Origin: Chitinophaga niabensis
GTDB lineage: Bacteria; Bacteroidota; Bacteroidia; Chitinophagales; Chitinophagaceae
Reading direction: 5' to 3'
Assembly: GCF_900129465.1 (NCBI RefSeq)
Contig: NZ_FSRA01000002.1
Span: 186,001 to 250,000 of the forward strand
DNA length: 64,000 nucleotides
Numbering within the stretch: position 1 is the stretch's first letter; every line of letters starts with the position of its first letter. This document shows positions 51,836 to 60,097 of this stretch, one piece after another. A model generated the notes under the pieces. It ran no database searches. It was not told where the DNA came from and worked only from the letters and a program-made list of their open reading frames with translations. The position numbers were made by a program, and so were the translations under genes.

Positions 51836-53854
51836 ATGAAACTGCTGTCTGCAAAGCCGATCTTTTTATTTATTGTATTATGTAACGGACTCCTCGTCAG
51901 CGCACAGGATAGATGGGCCATCCAGGAAGATGGCAGCATCCGTTGGGAAGTGAAAGACCGCCTTCCACATACTGATCACATTGAAATGAGTGGCGAAAAA
52001 GTATCTGTATGGGTACGGTATGGTTTGGACAGCGTTGGCAGATCAGACATCTTCCGCACCGTGGTATTCCCCACCTTCCGCTTATTACCCGATGCCACCC
52101 GCTCTCATATCAGCTATTCCTTTTCAGACAGTGACCTGCCCAGGTTATATGTGAACAACCGCCTCATTAACCTGCAACTGGTAAAGAATGGTCCCGGCCG
52201 CACAGGTGAACTTTCCTATAATATCAAAAGCTTCAGCCACAAAGGTATTATGAAGATCAGCGCACAGGCCGGAACGCCTGCCCTGGTAAATGTGGAACGT
52301 ACAATATTCCCATCAACAGACAAACCCCTGGTGCTGGAAACATTTGTGATAAAGAACATCACAGACCAACCGGTGAATGTTTACATGGAGTACCTCAGGA
52401 AAGAAGTAAGAACAGATGCAAATAGAAGCAAAGGTCAGCAGCACAGTATGATTGTTGGTTCTGTAAATGATGGTACACAAACAGTAGCCCCCGGAGGATC
52501 TGCCAGCTTCAGCATATTCTACCTGGCGTCAGACACCCCGCAATCTCTCAGCGCCATAAATCCTCAACAGGAAGAAACGGCCCGCGCAGCAAGAGTAGCC
52601 AGCCTGGACGATAAGCTCCAACTCGAAACACCTGATAAAATATTAAATACTGCTTTCGCTTTTGCCAAACTGCGCGCCACAGAAAGTATCTTCAAAACCA
52701 AAGGCGGCTACATGCATGGCCCCGGTGGTTTAGCTTATTATGCGGCGATCTGGGCAAACGACCAGGCGGAATACATTAATCCTTTCTTTGCCTACCTGGG
52801 AGATGAAAGAGGGAACCTCTCTGCCATGAATGCCTATCGTCATTTCGCGGCATACATGAACCCTGCCTATAAACCTATCCCCAGTTCCATTGTTGCAGAA
52901 GGAGATGCTAACTGGCATGGTGCAAAGGACCGTGGGGATCAGGCCATGATTGCATATGGCGCCTCCCGTTACGCCATGACCTTTGGTAATATTGATTCCG
53001 CAAAAGTATTATGGCCTTTGATAGAATGGTGCCTGGAATACAGCCGCCGCAAGATCAATGAACAGGGTGTGGTAAATTCAGATAGCGATGAACTGGAAAA
53101 CCGCTTCTCCGCAGGTAAGGCAAATCTTTCCACGAATACATTATATTATGATGCCTTACGCTCTGCAGCCATGCTGGGCCGCCTCCTGGGAAAACCTACC
53201 GAAGCTTATTTAAAACAAGCCGCAATATTACGTGGGAACATAGAAAAATATTTTGGTGGTACGATCGAAGGTTTTGCCACCTACCGCTATCATGAAAACC
53301 TGGAAGTACTGAGAGCATGGATCTGCCTGCCTTTAACTGTTGGTATTATGGACAGGAAAGAAGGTACCATTAATGCCCTCTTCTCACCAAGATTATGGAC
53401 AGCAGATGGATTAGCCACCGAAGCAGGAAAAGGAACTTTCTGGGACCGCTCTACCCTGTATGCTTTACGTGGTGTACTGCAAGCCGGCGAAACAGAAAAA
53501 GCGATGGACTTTATCCGCTACTATTCCCGCCGCCGCTTACTGGGAGAACATGTTCCCTATCCCGTAGAAGCATATCCTGAAGGCAACCAGCGTCACCTCT
53601 CTGCAGAAAGCGGTTTGTATTGCCGGATCTATATAGAAGGGCTCTTTGGTATCCGCCCTACAGGATTCAATACATTTGAATGCACACCACGTTTACCCAA
53701 AGACTGGAACAACATGGCACTCCGCAAGATCAATGCTTTCGGGAATGTGTTTGATGTGGACGTTGCAAGAGCAGGGACCGGCAAGCTTTTGATCACCGCA
53801 AAAGGGAAGAAGTATACGATCAGAGAAGGAGCCACGCAGGTAATAAAACTTTAA
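51836..53854 (+). CDS. Secreted six-hairpin glycosidase-like protein
   Basis: This 672-residue protein has a signal peptide ending LLVSAQ at about residue 24. Residues 25-260 form a beta-sandwich region. Residues about 265-590 look like an (alpha/alpha)6 barrel: YYAAIWANDQAEYINPFFAYLGD, EGDANWHGAKDRGDQAMIAYGA, NRFSAGKANLSTNTLYYDALRSAA, FWDRSTLYALRGVLQAG. The tail SAESGLYCRIYIEGLFGIRP with FNTFECTPRLPKDWNNM resembles the end of rhamnosidase-like (GH78-type) and related families. Asp and Glu candidates in WANDQAE, EGDANW and SDSDELEN could be catalytic, but I cannot place a GH family. It is a single gene ending in a bidirectional terminator. Confidence 0.65.
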   Translation: MKLLSAKPIFLFIVLCNGLLVSAQDRWAIQEDGSIRWEVKDRLPHTDHIEMSGEKVSVWVRYGLDSVGRSDIFRTVVFPTFRLLPDATRSHISYSFSDSDLPRLYVNNRLINLQLVKNGPGRTGELSYNIKSFSHKGIMKISAQAGTPALVNVERTIFPSTDKPLVLETFVIKNITDQPVNVYMEYLRKEVRTDANRSKGQQHSMIVGSVNDGTQTVAPGGSASFSIFYLASDTPQSLSAINPQQEETARAARVASLDDKLQLETPDKILNTAFAFAKLRATESIFKTKGGYMHGPGGLAYYAAIWANDQAEYINPFFAYLGDERGNLSAMNAYRHFAAYMNPAYKPIPSSIVAEGDANWHGAKDRGDQAMIAYGASRYAMTFGNIDSAKVLWPLIEWCLEYSRRKINEQGVVNSDSDELENRFSAGKANLSTNTLYYDALRSAAMLGRLLGKPTEAYLKQAAILRGNIEKYFGGTIEGFATYRYHENLEVLRAWICLPLTVGIMDRKEGTINALFSPRLWTADGLATEAGKGTFWDRSTLYALRGVLQAGETEKAMDFIRYYSRRRLLGEHVPYPVEAYPEGNQRHLSAESGLYCRIYIEGLFGIRPTGFNTFECTPRLPKDWNNMALRKINAFGNVFDVDVARAGTGKLLITAKGKKYTIREGATQVIKL

Positions 53855-53860
53855 AATAAA

Positions 53861-53888
53861 AAAAGCCCGGAATACATTCCGGGCTTTT
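53861..53888. terminator. Bidirectional intrinsic terminator between convergent genes
   Basis: A 12-bp perfect stem AAAAGCCCGGAA/TTCCGGGCTTTT with a four-base loop is flanked by an A run and a T run. It separates the hydrolase-like gene (stop 53854) and the convergent beta-lactamase-like gene (stop 53893). Confidence 0.88.
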
Positions 53889-53892
53889 AAGA

Positions 53893-54795
53893 TCATTTCC
53901 TCAACACATCCCAGGCCGGCTTCCAGCCACTCTTAGGCTCAAAATAGTTCCACAGGTAAGCAGAGATCTTACGGATCATCACCACCGCTTCATTATCTGC
54001 TTCCCAGCGTTGGTCTTTAATATTTTTCGTACCTACATAGAACACATAATCTCCATGTGGTGCATTTACCAATACCACCTCAGAACGGGATTCATTTACA
54101 GATCCGCTCTTTGCGGCCACCTGTATATATGGTGGCACTTCCGAGATAGCCTGTTCATCATAATATCCTTTCGTCATTAATCTATACATCCTTTCACTGG
54201 CAGCTTTACTGATCACTTCGCCCCGATGGATCTTTGCTACCAGGGCAGACATCTCCCTGGGTGTGGTTTGCCCCCAGCCATAGATCTTTCTTATTTCTTC
54301 CCGCCCTTTTGTGCGGGAATTTACCCGGGTATCTTTTAAACCATATTGTTCCATTAATTTATTCACCTCTTCCCCGCCGCCGGCCAGTTGCTGGTTCCAG
54401 AGAGAAGTAGTGTTATCGCTGTAAGCCATCATTAATGCAGCCAGTACACTTACCTCCGTAGCAGAACTGTCCTTAAAGAACTGCATCAATCCTGAGCCGC
54501 CGTATTTAGCAGAATCGCGGTACACAAGGGCCTGATGCCAGCCCAGCTCTCCTTTTTCAATTTTGCTGAACAAGCCTACCAGTAACGGAACTTTTACAAT
54601 ACTCGCAGTGGGGAAAATGGTATCTCCGTTGAGGGAAGCATATTTGCCTGTTTTCAGATTGAGTACATATACACCGGCCGTACCGTTAAAACCCTGGGTA
54701 AGTTCGGCCAATGCTTTCTCCAGTTTATGGTCTGTTTTACGCTCCTGGGAAAGCGCAGGCAAATAGAGAAAGATCAAGAGGATTATTTTTCGCAT
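53893..54795 (-). CDS. Exported class A beta-lactamase-like serine hydrolase
   Basis: This 300-residue protein has a signal peptide of about 16 residues (MRKIILLIFLYLPALS). It carries the penicillin-recognising fold motifs in class A order: Ser65-x-x-Lys68 (TASIVKVP), Ser126-Asp127-Asn128 (AYSDNTTS) and Lys229-Ser230-Gly231 (AAKSGS, where class A usually has KTG or KSG). The omega-loop ExxLN with the deacylating Glu is not seen: between TRVNSRTK and TTPREMS there is GREEIRKIYGWGQ. It may therefore be a penicillin-binding or peptidase-like hydrolase, or a weak beta-lactamase. It starts 22 bases after the stop of the PAS histidine kinase, so the kinase and hydrolase are probably co-transcribed. 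Confidence 0.85.
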   Translation of the reverse strand: MRKIILLIFLYLPALSQERKTDHKLEKALAELTQGFNGTAGVYVLNLKTGKYASLNGDTIFPTASIVKVPLLVGLFSKIEKGELGWHQALVYRDSAKYGGSGLMQFFKDSSATEVSVLAALMMAYSDNTTSLWNQQLAGGGEEVNKLMEQYGLKDTRVNSRTKGREEIRKIYGWGQTTPREMSALVAKIHRGEVISKAASERMYRLMTKGYYDEQAISEVPPYIQVAAKSGSVNESRSEVVLVNAPHGDYVFYVGTKNIKDQRWEADNEAVVMIRKISAYLWNYFEPKSGWKPAWDVLRK

Positions 54796-54817
54796 ACCCT
54801 TAAAATAGCAATTATTA

Positions 54818-56752
54818 CTAAGCTATACAAGGAATATACACTTCAAACACGGCACCTTCATTTAACTGGCCTTTGGCCTGGATAAAGCCCTGGTGGTTCT
54901 GGATGATCTTTTTGCAGATAGCCAGCCCTACACCCGAGCCGCTGTAATCAGACTGGGTATGCAGCCGTTGAAAGAGATCAAATATTTTTACCCCGTAAGA
55001 AGGATCGAAGCCGATCCCGTTATCTTCAAAGGATATCTTATGGAAGCAGGCGTTTTTCTGCTCAGATGCAGGGAAAGGTACTGAAGTCAATTTCTCCGCG
55101 CTGATCTTAATATGCGGGGCACGATCAGGATGGCGGTATTTTAATGAATTATTGAGGAGGTTATCAAACAATTGTGAAAATTGAAAAGGAACGACTTGCA
55201 CGACGGGCAGTGTACCCACTTCTATCACTGCATCATTATTTTCGATGGTTTCCCGGTTGGCAGCAATCACTTCCTTCACAAGCTCATTGAGGTCTACTGC
55301 CTCCTGGTTCTGGGAAATGGAGGAAGCTTTAGAGTAACTGAGCAGATCTTCTATCAGGCTCTTCATGCGGGCCGCGGCCTGTATAGACCTTCCAAGATAA
55401 TCTTTCATTTTCTCCGGTAACTGCCCGGAATGTTCATAAATATAATCGCTATAGAACTGGATCTTCCTTAAAGGTTCCTTCATATCATGCGCGGCGATAT
55501 AAGCAAACTGTTCTAACTCCCTGTTCTGGAATTCGAGTTCTTTTGCATATTGGTTGATCCTGTCTTCCGCACGTTTCTTATCTGTGAGGTCACGGGTTAC
55601 TTTGGAGAAGCCGATCACATTATTATCCGCATCATGCAAGGCCGTGATCACAATGCTTCCCCAGAAACGGGTGCCATCCTTTCTTATCCGCCATCCTTCC
55701 TGTACTGCCTTTCCTGTTCTGTGGGCTTCATTGATCAGTTTCTGCGGCAGGCCACTTTCCCTGTCTTCCGGTAAATAGAACAATTGAAAGCTCTTCCCGA
55801 TTATTTCAAAATCTTTATATCCTTTTATTTTTTCAGCACCGCGGTTCCAGTTCTGAATAATGCCAGACTTATCCATCAGCAGGATCGCATAATCGTCCAC
55901 TTCCTCGATCATCTTATGATATTGCTCTTCACTCCTTTTCAGGTCCATCGCTTTTTCATCAGACCCTGTCTCAGCTATAGACCGGTACATTTTTTCGCTT
56001 TCCCGCAAAGCAGTAATATCTACCGTAAAACAACGGGTATGGATAAACTCCCCGTTCACCCTGAAAACATTGGAATGAATATGCACCGTTTTTATCCCTC
56101 CATCCTTACGACGAAGCTGCGCTTCATACATATGTAATGTTTCATTCCTCGTCAACCGCTCCAGTATATCATTGATCACTTCCCTGCTCTCATGGAACTC
56201 TGAAATATGATGACCGATATATTCTTCTTTTTCATAACCCAGCAGGTCCAGTTCAGCCTGGTTGGCCCACAGGATGATGCCGTTGGCGTCCACCCAATGC
56301 AAACCAATGGCGGCATTCTCCACGTAATCCTGTAATTCTTCTTTCCAGGGCATTTCCTGGTAAGAATTCACCATGCCTTTAACGGCCCCCTGCTTATCTA
56401 CAATAGGGGCTATATTGATCCTGACCATAACCCTTTGTCCCCCAGGCCTTTCCATTACCAGGTCCCAGTCTTTTCTTGGTAATCCATCCATGAGGCACGC
56501 TGCCATGGGGGTTTCCTCATGGGGCAGGTATTTGCCATCCGGGTAGTAAAACATATGGGCACCGCAAAACCGTTCCCCAGATTGTGGTATTCTTCCCCAC
56601 AAACTGGTAGCCTGGCTATTATACTTTTTAATAATACCCTGGGCATCGCAAACACAAACCCCCACCGGCAAAAGTTCAAGAAACTGTGCTGGAATGTTCT
56701 CTGTATCGGCCACCATGGTATCTAAAGGGACATTATTCGATTCCGGATCCAT
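54818..56752 (-). CDS. PAS-domain sensor histidine kinase (three PAS domains, no membrane segment)
   Basis: This 644-residue protein begins with PAS 1 at about 22-133 (FLELLPVGVCVCDAQGIIKKYN), PAS 2 at about 141-250 and PAS 3 at about 275-392 with a PAC end (GFSKVTRDLTDKKRAEDRI). The HisKA region follows with phospho-acceptor His422 in AYIAAHDMKEPLRKI, then an HATPase region (LFDNLLNNSLKYRHPDR, ISFEDNGIGFDPSYGVKIFDLFQRLH, GSGVGLAICKKII). No transmembrane helix is visible, so it senses a cytoplasmic signal. No receiver domain or response regulator adjoins it; the nearest is at 61837. PAS 1 resembles the second PAS of the kinase at 62246 (GR-P-G-GAHMF pattern). Confidence 0.93.
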   Translation of the reverse strand: MDPESNNVPLDTMVADTENIPAQFLELLPVGVCVCDAQGIIKKYNSQATSLWGRIPQSGERFCGAHMFYYPDGKYLPHEETPMAACLMDGLPRKDWDLVMERPGGQRVMVRINIAPIVDKQGAVKGMVNSYQEMPWKEELQDYVENAAIGLHWVDANGIILWANQAELDLLGYEKEEYIGHHISEFHESREVINDILERLTRNETLHMYEAQLRRKDGGIKTVHIHSNVFRVNGEFIHTRCFTVDITALRESEKMYRSIAETGSDEKAMDLKRSEEQYHKMIEEVDDYAILLMDKSGIIQNWNRGAEKIKGYKDFEIIGKSFQLFYLPEDRESGLPQKLINEAHRTGKAVQEGWRIRKDGTRFWGSIVITALHDADNNVIGFSKVTRDLTDKKRAEDRINQYAKELEFQNRELEQFAYIAAHDMKEPLRKIQFYSDYIYEHSGQLPEKMKDYLGRSIQAAARMKSLIEDLLSYSKASSISQNQEAVDLNELVKEVIAANRETIENNDAVIEVGTLPVVQVVPFQFSQLFDNLLNNSLKYRHPDRAPHIKISAEKLTSVPFPASEQKNACFHKISFEDNGIGFDPSYGVKIFDLFQRLHTQSDYSGSGVGLAICKKIIQNHQGFIQAKGQLNEGAVFEVYIPCIA

Positions 56753-56838
56753 ATGCAGAAATTAAGAAATATTCGGCTGCTACAACGTAGTGGAAGCCTC
56801 CTTTCTCTTAATGGTTGATCAAAGGGTATGCCACTCGT

Positions 56839-57807
56839 TTATTTCCCGGCTCCCTGGATCACCCCCAGCAAAGACTTCTCTCCCTGTGCATCCTGTTTCA
56901 ATTCCCATATCATTACACCCCCGGCCTTTTGCTGCTTCGCAAAAACTACTTTCTCCCGGATAGAGGAGATCCCATTATAATAGATCTTCCCTCCACCATT
57001 CACACGCACACTGTCTGAATTTTCTGCACCGGGGTATTGCGCAATGATCTCACTGTAATGCATACTCTCCGGTGCATTGGCACCAAAACCATATCCATAA
57101 AATGGAAGCCCCACCAGTAAACGCTCCGCAGGAATGCCCCGGGTGCTGTGATAATAATTGAAGTCTGCAACCGCCATGGAAACGGGAGAGTGCGGACCGG
57201 GACGGGAAGGGTTCCAGGGCCCCGTTTTGTCGTAGGACATGATGTTGATGAAATCGAACTGTTGCAGCGTAACATCATTGATCTTATTGGAATTCCAGGA
57301 GGCCAGCGCAGCTGTCATCAGTTTTTTCTTTGGCTTCAGCGCAGCAGCCAGTTCACTGATAAAAGTGGCATACTGTGCATTGATCAGATCATTTTCGAGA
57401 TCTACATCCACCCCGTCGAAATTAAAGGTTTCTGCCAATGCTACCAGTTTAGAGATCAGCATCGCACGTTTATCATCCTTTAAAAGTTCGCCGATATGTG
57501 CAGGCGCCCCACCTCCGCCAATGGAAAAGAAAACACGCACCTGTTGACTGTGCGCCTTATCAATAGCTTTGCGTACATTTTCATTTACGGAGAAATTACC
57601 AGCTGCATCCGGGTTAAAAAAGGCCAGGTTCAGATCAGTGATCTTAGCAAGATCAATCGTTTCAATAGCGGTATGCCAGTTATTATTGCTGTGCAGATAG
57701 CCCAGCACACGGAATTTCGGTGCCTGTGCTTCGGCTTTCTTTTTGGTACAGGATAATAAAATAACAGCTAACAACAGAAAACAGGAAAGAAATTTAAACC
57801 TCTTCAT
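56839..57807 (-). CDS. GH18 family lipoprotein (chitinase/endo-N-acetylglucosaminidase-like)
   Basis: This 322-residue lipoprotein has the acceptor Cys20 in VILLSCTKKK. A single TIM barrel follows: RVLGYLHSNNNWH (strand 1), RVFFSIGGGG (the SxGG motif), and FDGVDVDLEND, the GH18 DxxDxDxE motif with Asp131, Asp134, Asp136 and catalytic Glu138. INIMSYDKTGPW and GGVMIWELKQDAQGE are later barrel strands. The family cleaves beta-1,4 bonds next to N-acetylglucosamine by substrate-assisted catalysis. There is no binding module and the barrel is short, so endo-beta-N-acetylglucosaminidase or chitinase activity on small chains is most likely. It is probably surface-anchored. It sits between a PAS kinase gene and a porin gene on the same strand. 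Confidence 0.9.
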   Translation of the reverse strand: MKRFKFLSCFLLLAVILLSCTKKKAEAQAPKFRVLGYLHSNNNWHTAIETIDLAKITDLNLAFFNPDAAGNFSVNENVRKAIDKAHSQQVRVFFSIGGGGAPAHIGELLKDDKRAMLISKLVALAETFNFDGVDVDLENDLINAQYATFISELAAALKPKKKLMTAALASWNSNKINDVTLQQFDFINIMSYDKTGPWNPSRPGPHSPVSMAVADFNYYHSTRGIPAERLLVGLPFYGYGFGANAPESMHYSEIIAQYPGAENSDSVRVNGGGKIYYNGISSIREKVVFAKQQKAGGVMIWELKQDAQGEKSLLGVIQGAGK

Positions 57808-57893
57808 AGATTGAAAGAATTAAACATGAACTAAAGAGGTTAAGAGAGCAGGATAAAAATAATCCTTCTCTTTTTCAATTCCAAATAGATGTC

Positions 57894-59030
57894 TCAGATT
57901 CTTATCTGCAATTGTACGTATACCAGGTTACGGGAATAGTTAGTGGTAAGAGGAATGTCTTTTTTGAACAGGTCGATAGTAACGCCCATTTGCAATGCTG
58001 CATAGAAATTATCCGCGAAGATAAAGGAGACGTTGGGAACAATGGTCTGCCGGGGATTACTGTTTTCATCAAAATATTCATACCGTGCGGAAAGCTCCAT
58101 GGCCCTTACACGCGGCCGGTGATACTCATACCGTAAAGTGGGAAAGAAATAAAACCCCTTCATCCTGTATTGGCTGATAGCCGGCTTAGGGTTTAAGGTA
58201 TCCGCATTATAGGCAATGAAATTAGTGCCTGATTTATATTCTCCCATCAGCAGCAGTTTCCATTTCCGCGACAAACTGATCCGTGTGGAGGCATCAATAC
58301 CATACGCATTCCCGATAGCACTTCTCCCCAGGCTGCCGGTGCCTGCATTCACACCTACCGTGAGATCATTCACCGGTGAAGCTTCTATACGGGCATACAG
58401 GTTCTTGGTATCATCATCGTCTGTACTTTCATTCCTGTTATTCCCGTTATATACGCCTGCATAATACCTTACATTACCTTGTGCATTGATATCCCCAAAA
58501 ACAGAAAGCCCCACCTGGAAGCTCTGCCAGCCGTTCTTTCCAAAAGCATAATACTGGTTGGAGAAATCCACCGTGCGGATGATGTCTACCGGCATAATAT
58601 CCTCTATACCCATAAAAGGCCGGAACTGCCCGGCTTGTACATTAAAATGTTTGTTCAGCGAATATTTGATAAAAGCATTCTCCAGTACTTTGTTGGCAGG
58701 ATTGCCGGAGAAGTCTGCAAAGTTAGCCAGGATATTGGCAGAGAAGTGATCATTGATATTTGCCTTTACCATGATCCGCGCACGTTTTACAAGAAAAGAA
58801 TTATGGGTGCCTTTATCAGCAGCGGGGTCATAGTGTTTACCGTTCACATCCACATGCCGGGTAAGGGAAGCCACGTACCGTGTTTGCAATACACCGGCAA
58901 AGCTCAGGGAACGTTTATAAGCGGAAAAGTTAGTGATGGTATCTGCTGCTGAAAGGGAGGTTTCATCTACCTGCTGCGCGTAGGCAGGCAAAGAGCAGGC
59001 AATGGCGAGCAAAAGTAATAGCGGCTTCAT
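57894..59030 (-). CDS. Outer-membrane porin of the phosphate-selective O/P type
   Basis: This 378-residue protein has a signal peptide ending LPAYAQ at about residue 19 and then a beta-barrel pattern of alternating residues typical of porin O/P-like proteins: FLVKRARIMVKANINDHFSANIL, NAFIKYSLNKHFNVQAGQFRPFMGIED, QVGLSVFGDINAQGNVRYYAGVYNG. It ends LVYVQLQIRI. It would allow diffusion of anions or small solutes across the outer membrane. It lies 86 bases upstream of the GH18 gene; no convincing terminator separates them. The aldo/keto reductase gene is divergent. Confidence 0.88.
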   Translation of the reverse strand: MKPLLLLLAIACSLPAYAQQVDETSLSAADTITNFSAYKRSLSFAGVLQTRYVASLTRHVDVNGKHYDPAADKGTHNSFLVKRARIMVKANINDHFSANILANFADFSGNPANKVLENAFIKYSLNKHFNVQAGQFRPFMGIEDIMPVDIIRTVDFSNQYYAFGKNGWQSFQVGLSVFGDINAQGNVRYYAGVYNGNNRNESTDDDDTKNLYARIEASPVNDLTVGVNAGTGSLGRSAIGNAYGIDASTRISLSRKWKLLLMGEYKSGTNFIAYNADTLNPKPAISQYRMKGFYFFPTLRYEYHRPRVRAMELSARYEYFDENSNPRQTIVPNVSFIFADNFYAALQMGVTIDLFKKDIPLTTNYSRNLVYVQLQIRI

Positions 59031-59092
59031 ACAGCAAAAAACAAATCCGGTGTAAATTTTGTTCTTTTGTACTTAGAATTAAATCAACAAAC

Positions 59093-60043
59093 ATGGAAAA
59101 GAGAACATTGGGTGGTACAGGTATCCAGATAGCGCCACTCGTTTTTGGCGGTAATGTTTTTGGATGGACGGCTGATGAACCAACCTCCTTCCGTTTACTC
59201 GATGCATTCACGGATGCAGGGTTCAATGGAATTGATACGTCTGATAATTATACGGCTTGGATACCTGGCAATACCGGCGGAGATTCTGAGAGAGTGATCG
59301 GCAAATGGCTGAAGCAAACCGGCAAGCGGGATAAAGTGGTCATTGCCACCAAAGTGGGGGGTAAGTTCAGCGAAGAAAAGAAAGGTCTGAAAAAAGCATA
59401 CATCCTTCAATCCATTGAAGATTCTCTTACACGCCTGCAAACAGATCATATCGATCTGTACCAGACACACTACGATGATCCGGAAACACCCATAGAAGAA
59501 ACACTCGAAGCATACGCAGAAATAGTAAGGTCAGGAAAGGTACGTGCCATCGGTACTTCCAACATGACGGTGGAGCGACTGGCTGAATCCCTCAGCATCA
59601 GTAAACAGAAAGGTTTCCCTGCCTATCAATCCCTGCAGCCGGAATACAACCTGATGGAAAGGGAAAAATATGAAACACAATATGCTCCTTTTGTAAAAGA
59701 ACACAACATCGGCGTGATCCCCTACTTTGCGCTCGCCAGTGGTTTCCTGACCGGTAAATACCGTAACGAAAAAGACCTGGAAGGCAGCAGCCGCACCAAA
59801 TATGTGGCCCGCTACCTGAATGAAAAAGGATTTAAGGTACTGAAAGCGCTGGATGAAGTGGCCGCAGAATACAACAGCAAACCCGGCACTATAGCCATCG
59901 CATGGGTGATGGCGCAACCGGGCATTACAGCACCTATTGCCAGCGCCAGCAGTATGGCGCAGTTTGATGATCTTATAGCAGCAGCCTCCGTAAAACTGGA
60001 TGCAAAAGCTTTGGACCTGCTGAATACAGTGAGTGCTTACTAA
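59093..60043 (+). CDS. Aldo/keto reductase
   Basis: This 316-residue NADP(H)-dependent TIM-barrel enzyme of the cytoplasm has the complete catalytic tetrad: Asp48 and Tyr53 in GIDTSDNYTAW, Lys87 in VVIATKVGG, and His126 in IDLYQTHYDD. Further family features are RAIGTSNMTVERL and SLQPEYNLMERE, and the C-terminal cofactor loop AQPGITAPIASASSMAQ. It reduces aldehydes or ketones, or oxidises sugar alcohols; the substrate is unknown. TTCTTTTG at 59062-59069, one mismatch from the -7 consensus, is a weak promoter candidate. It ends in a bidirectional terminator shared with the sulfatase gene. Confidence 0.93.
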   Translation: MEKRTLGGTGIQIAPLVFGGNVFGWTADEPTSFRLLDAFTDAGFNGIDTSDNYTAWIPGNTGGDSERVIGKWLKQTGKRDKVVIATKVGGKFSEEKKGLKKAYILQSIEDSLTRLQTDHIDLYQTHYDDPETPIEETLEAYAEIVRSGKVRAIGTSNMTVERLAESLSISKQKGFPAYQSLQPEYNLMEREKYETQYAPFVKEHNIGVIPYFALASGFLTGKYRNEKDLEGSSRTKYVARYLNEKGFKVLKALDEVAAEYNSKPGTIAIAWVMAQPGITAPIASASSMAQFDDLIAAASVKLDAKALDLLNTVSAY

Positions 60044-60047
60044 AATA

Positions 60048-60082
60048 AAAGCGGTCAGATGGATACAGCATCTGACCGCTTT
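60048..60082. terminator. Bidirectional intrinsic terminator between convergent genes
   Basis: A 13-bp perfect stem AAAGCGGTCAGAT/ATCTGACCGCTTT with a nine-base loop is flanked by A-rich and T-rich sequence. It lies between the aldo/keto reductase (stop 60043) and the convergent sulfatase (stop 60098). Confidence 0.88.
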
Positions 60083-60097
60083 ATTATTTTGAAAAAG

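Noticed and set aside
57840..57893. Imperfect hairpin between the O/P porin and GH18 genes as a terminator
   Set aside because: The stem has an A-G mismatch and no T tract follows on the minus strand.
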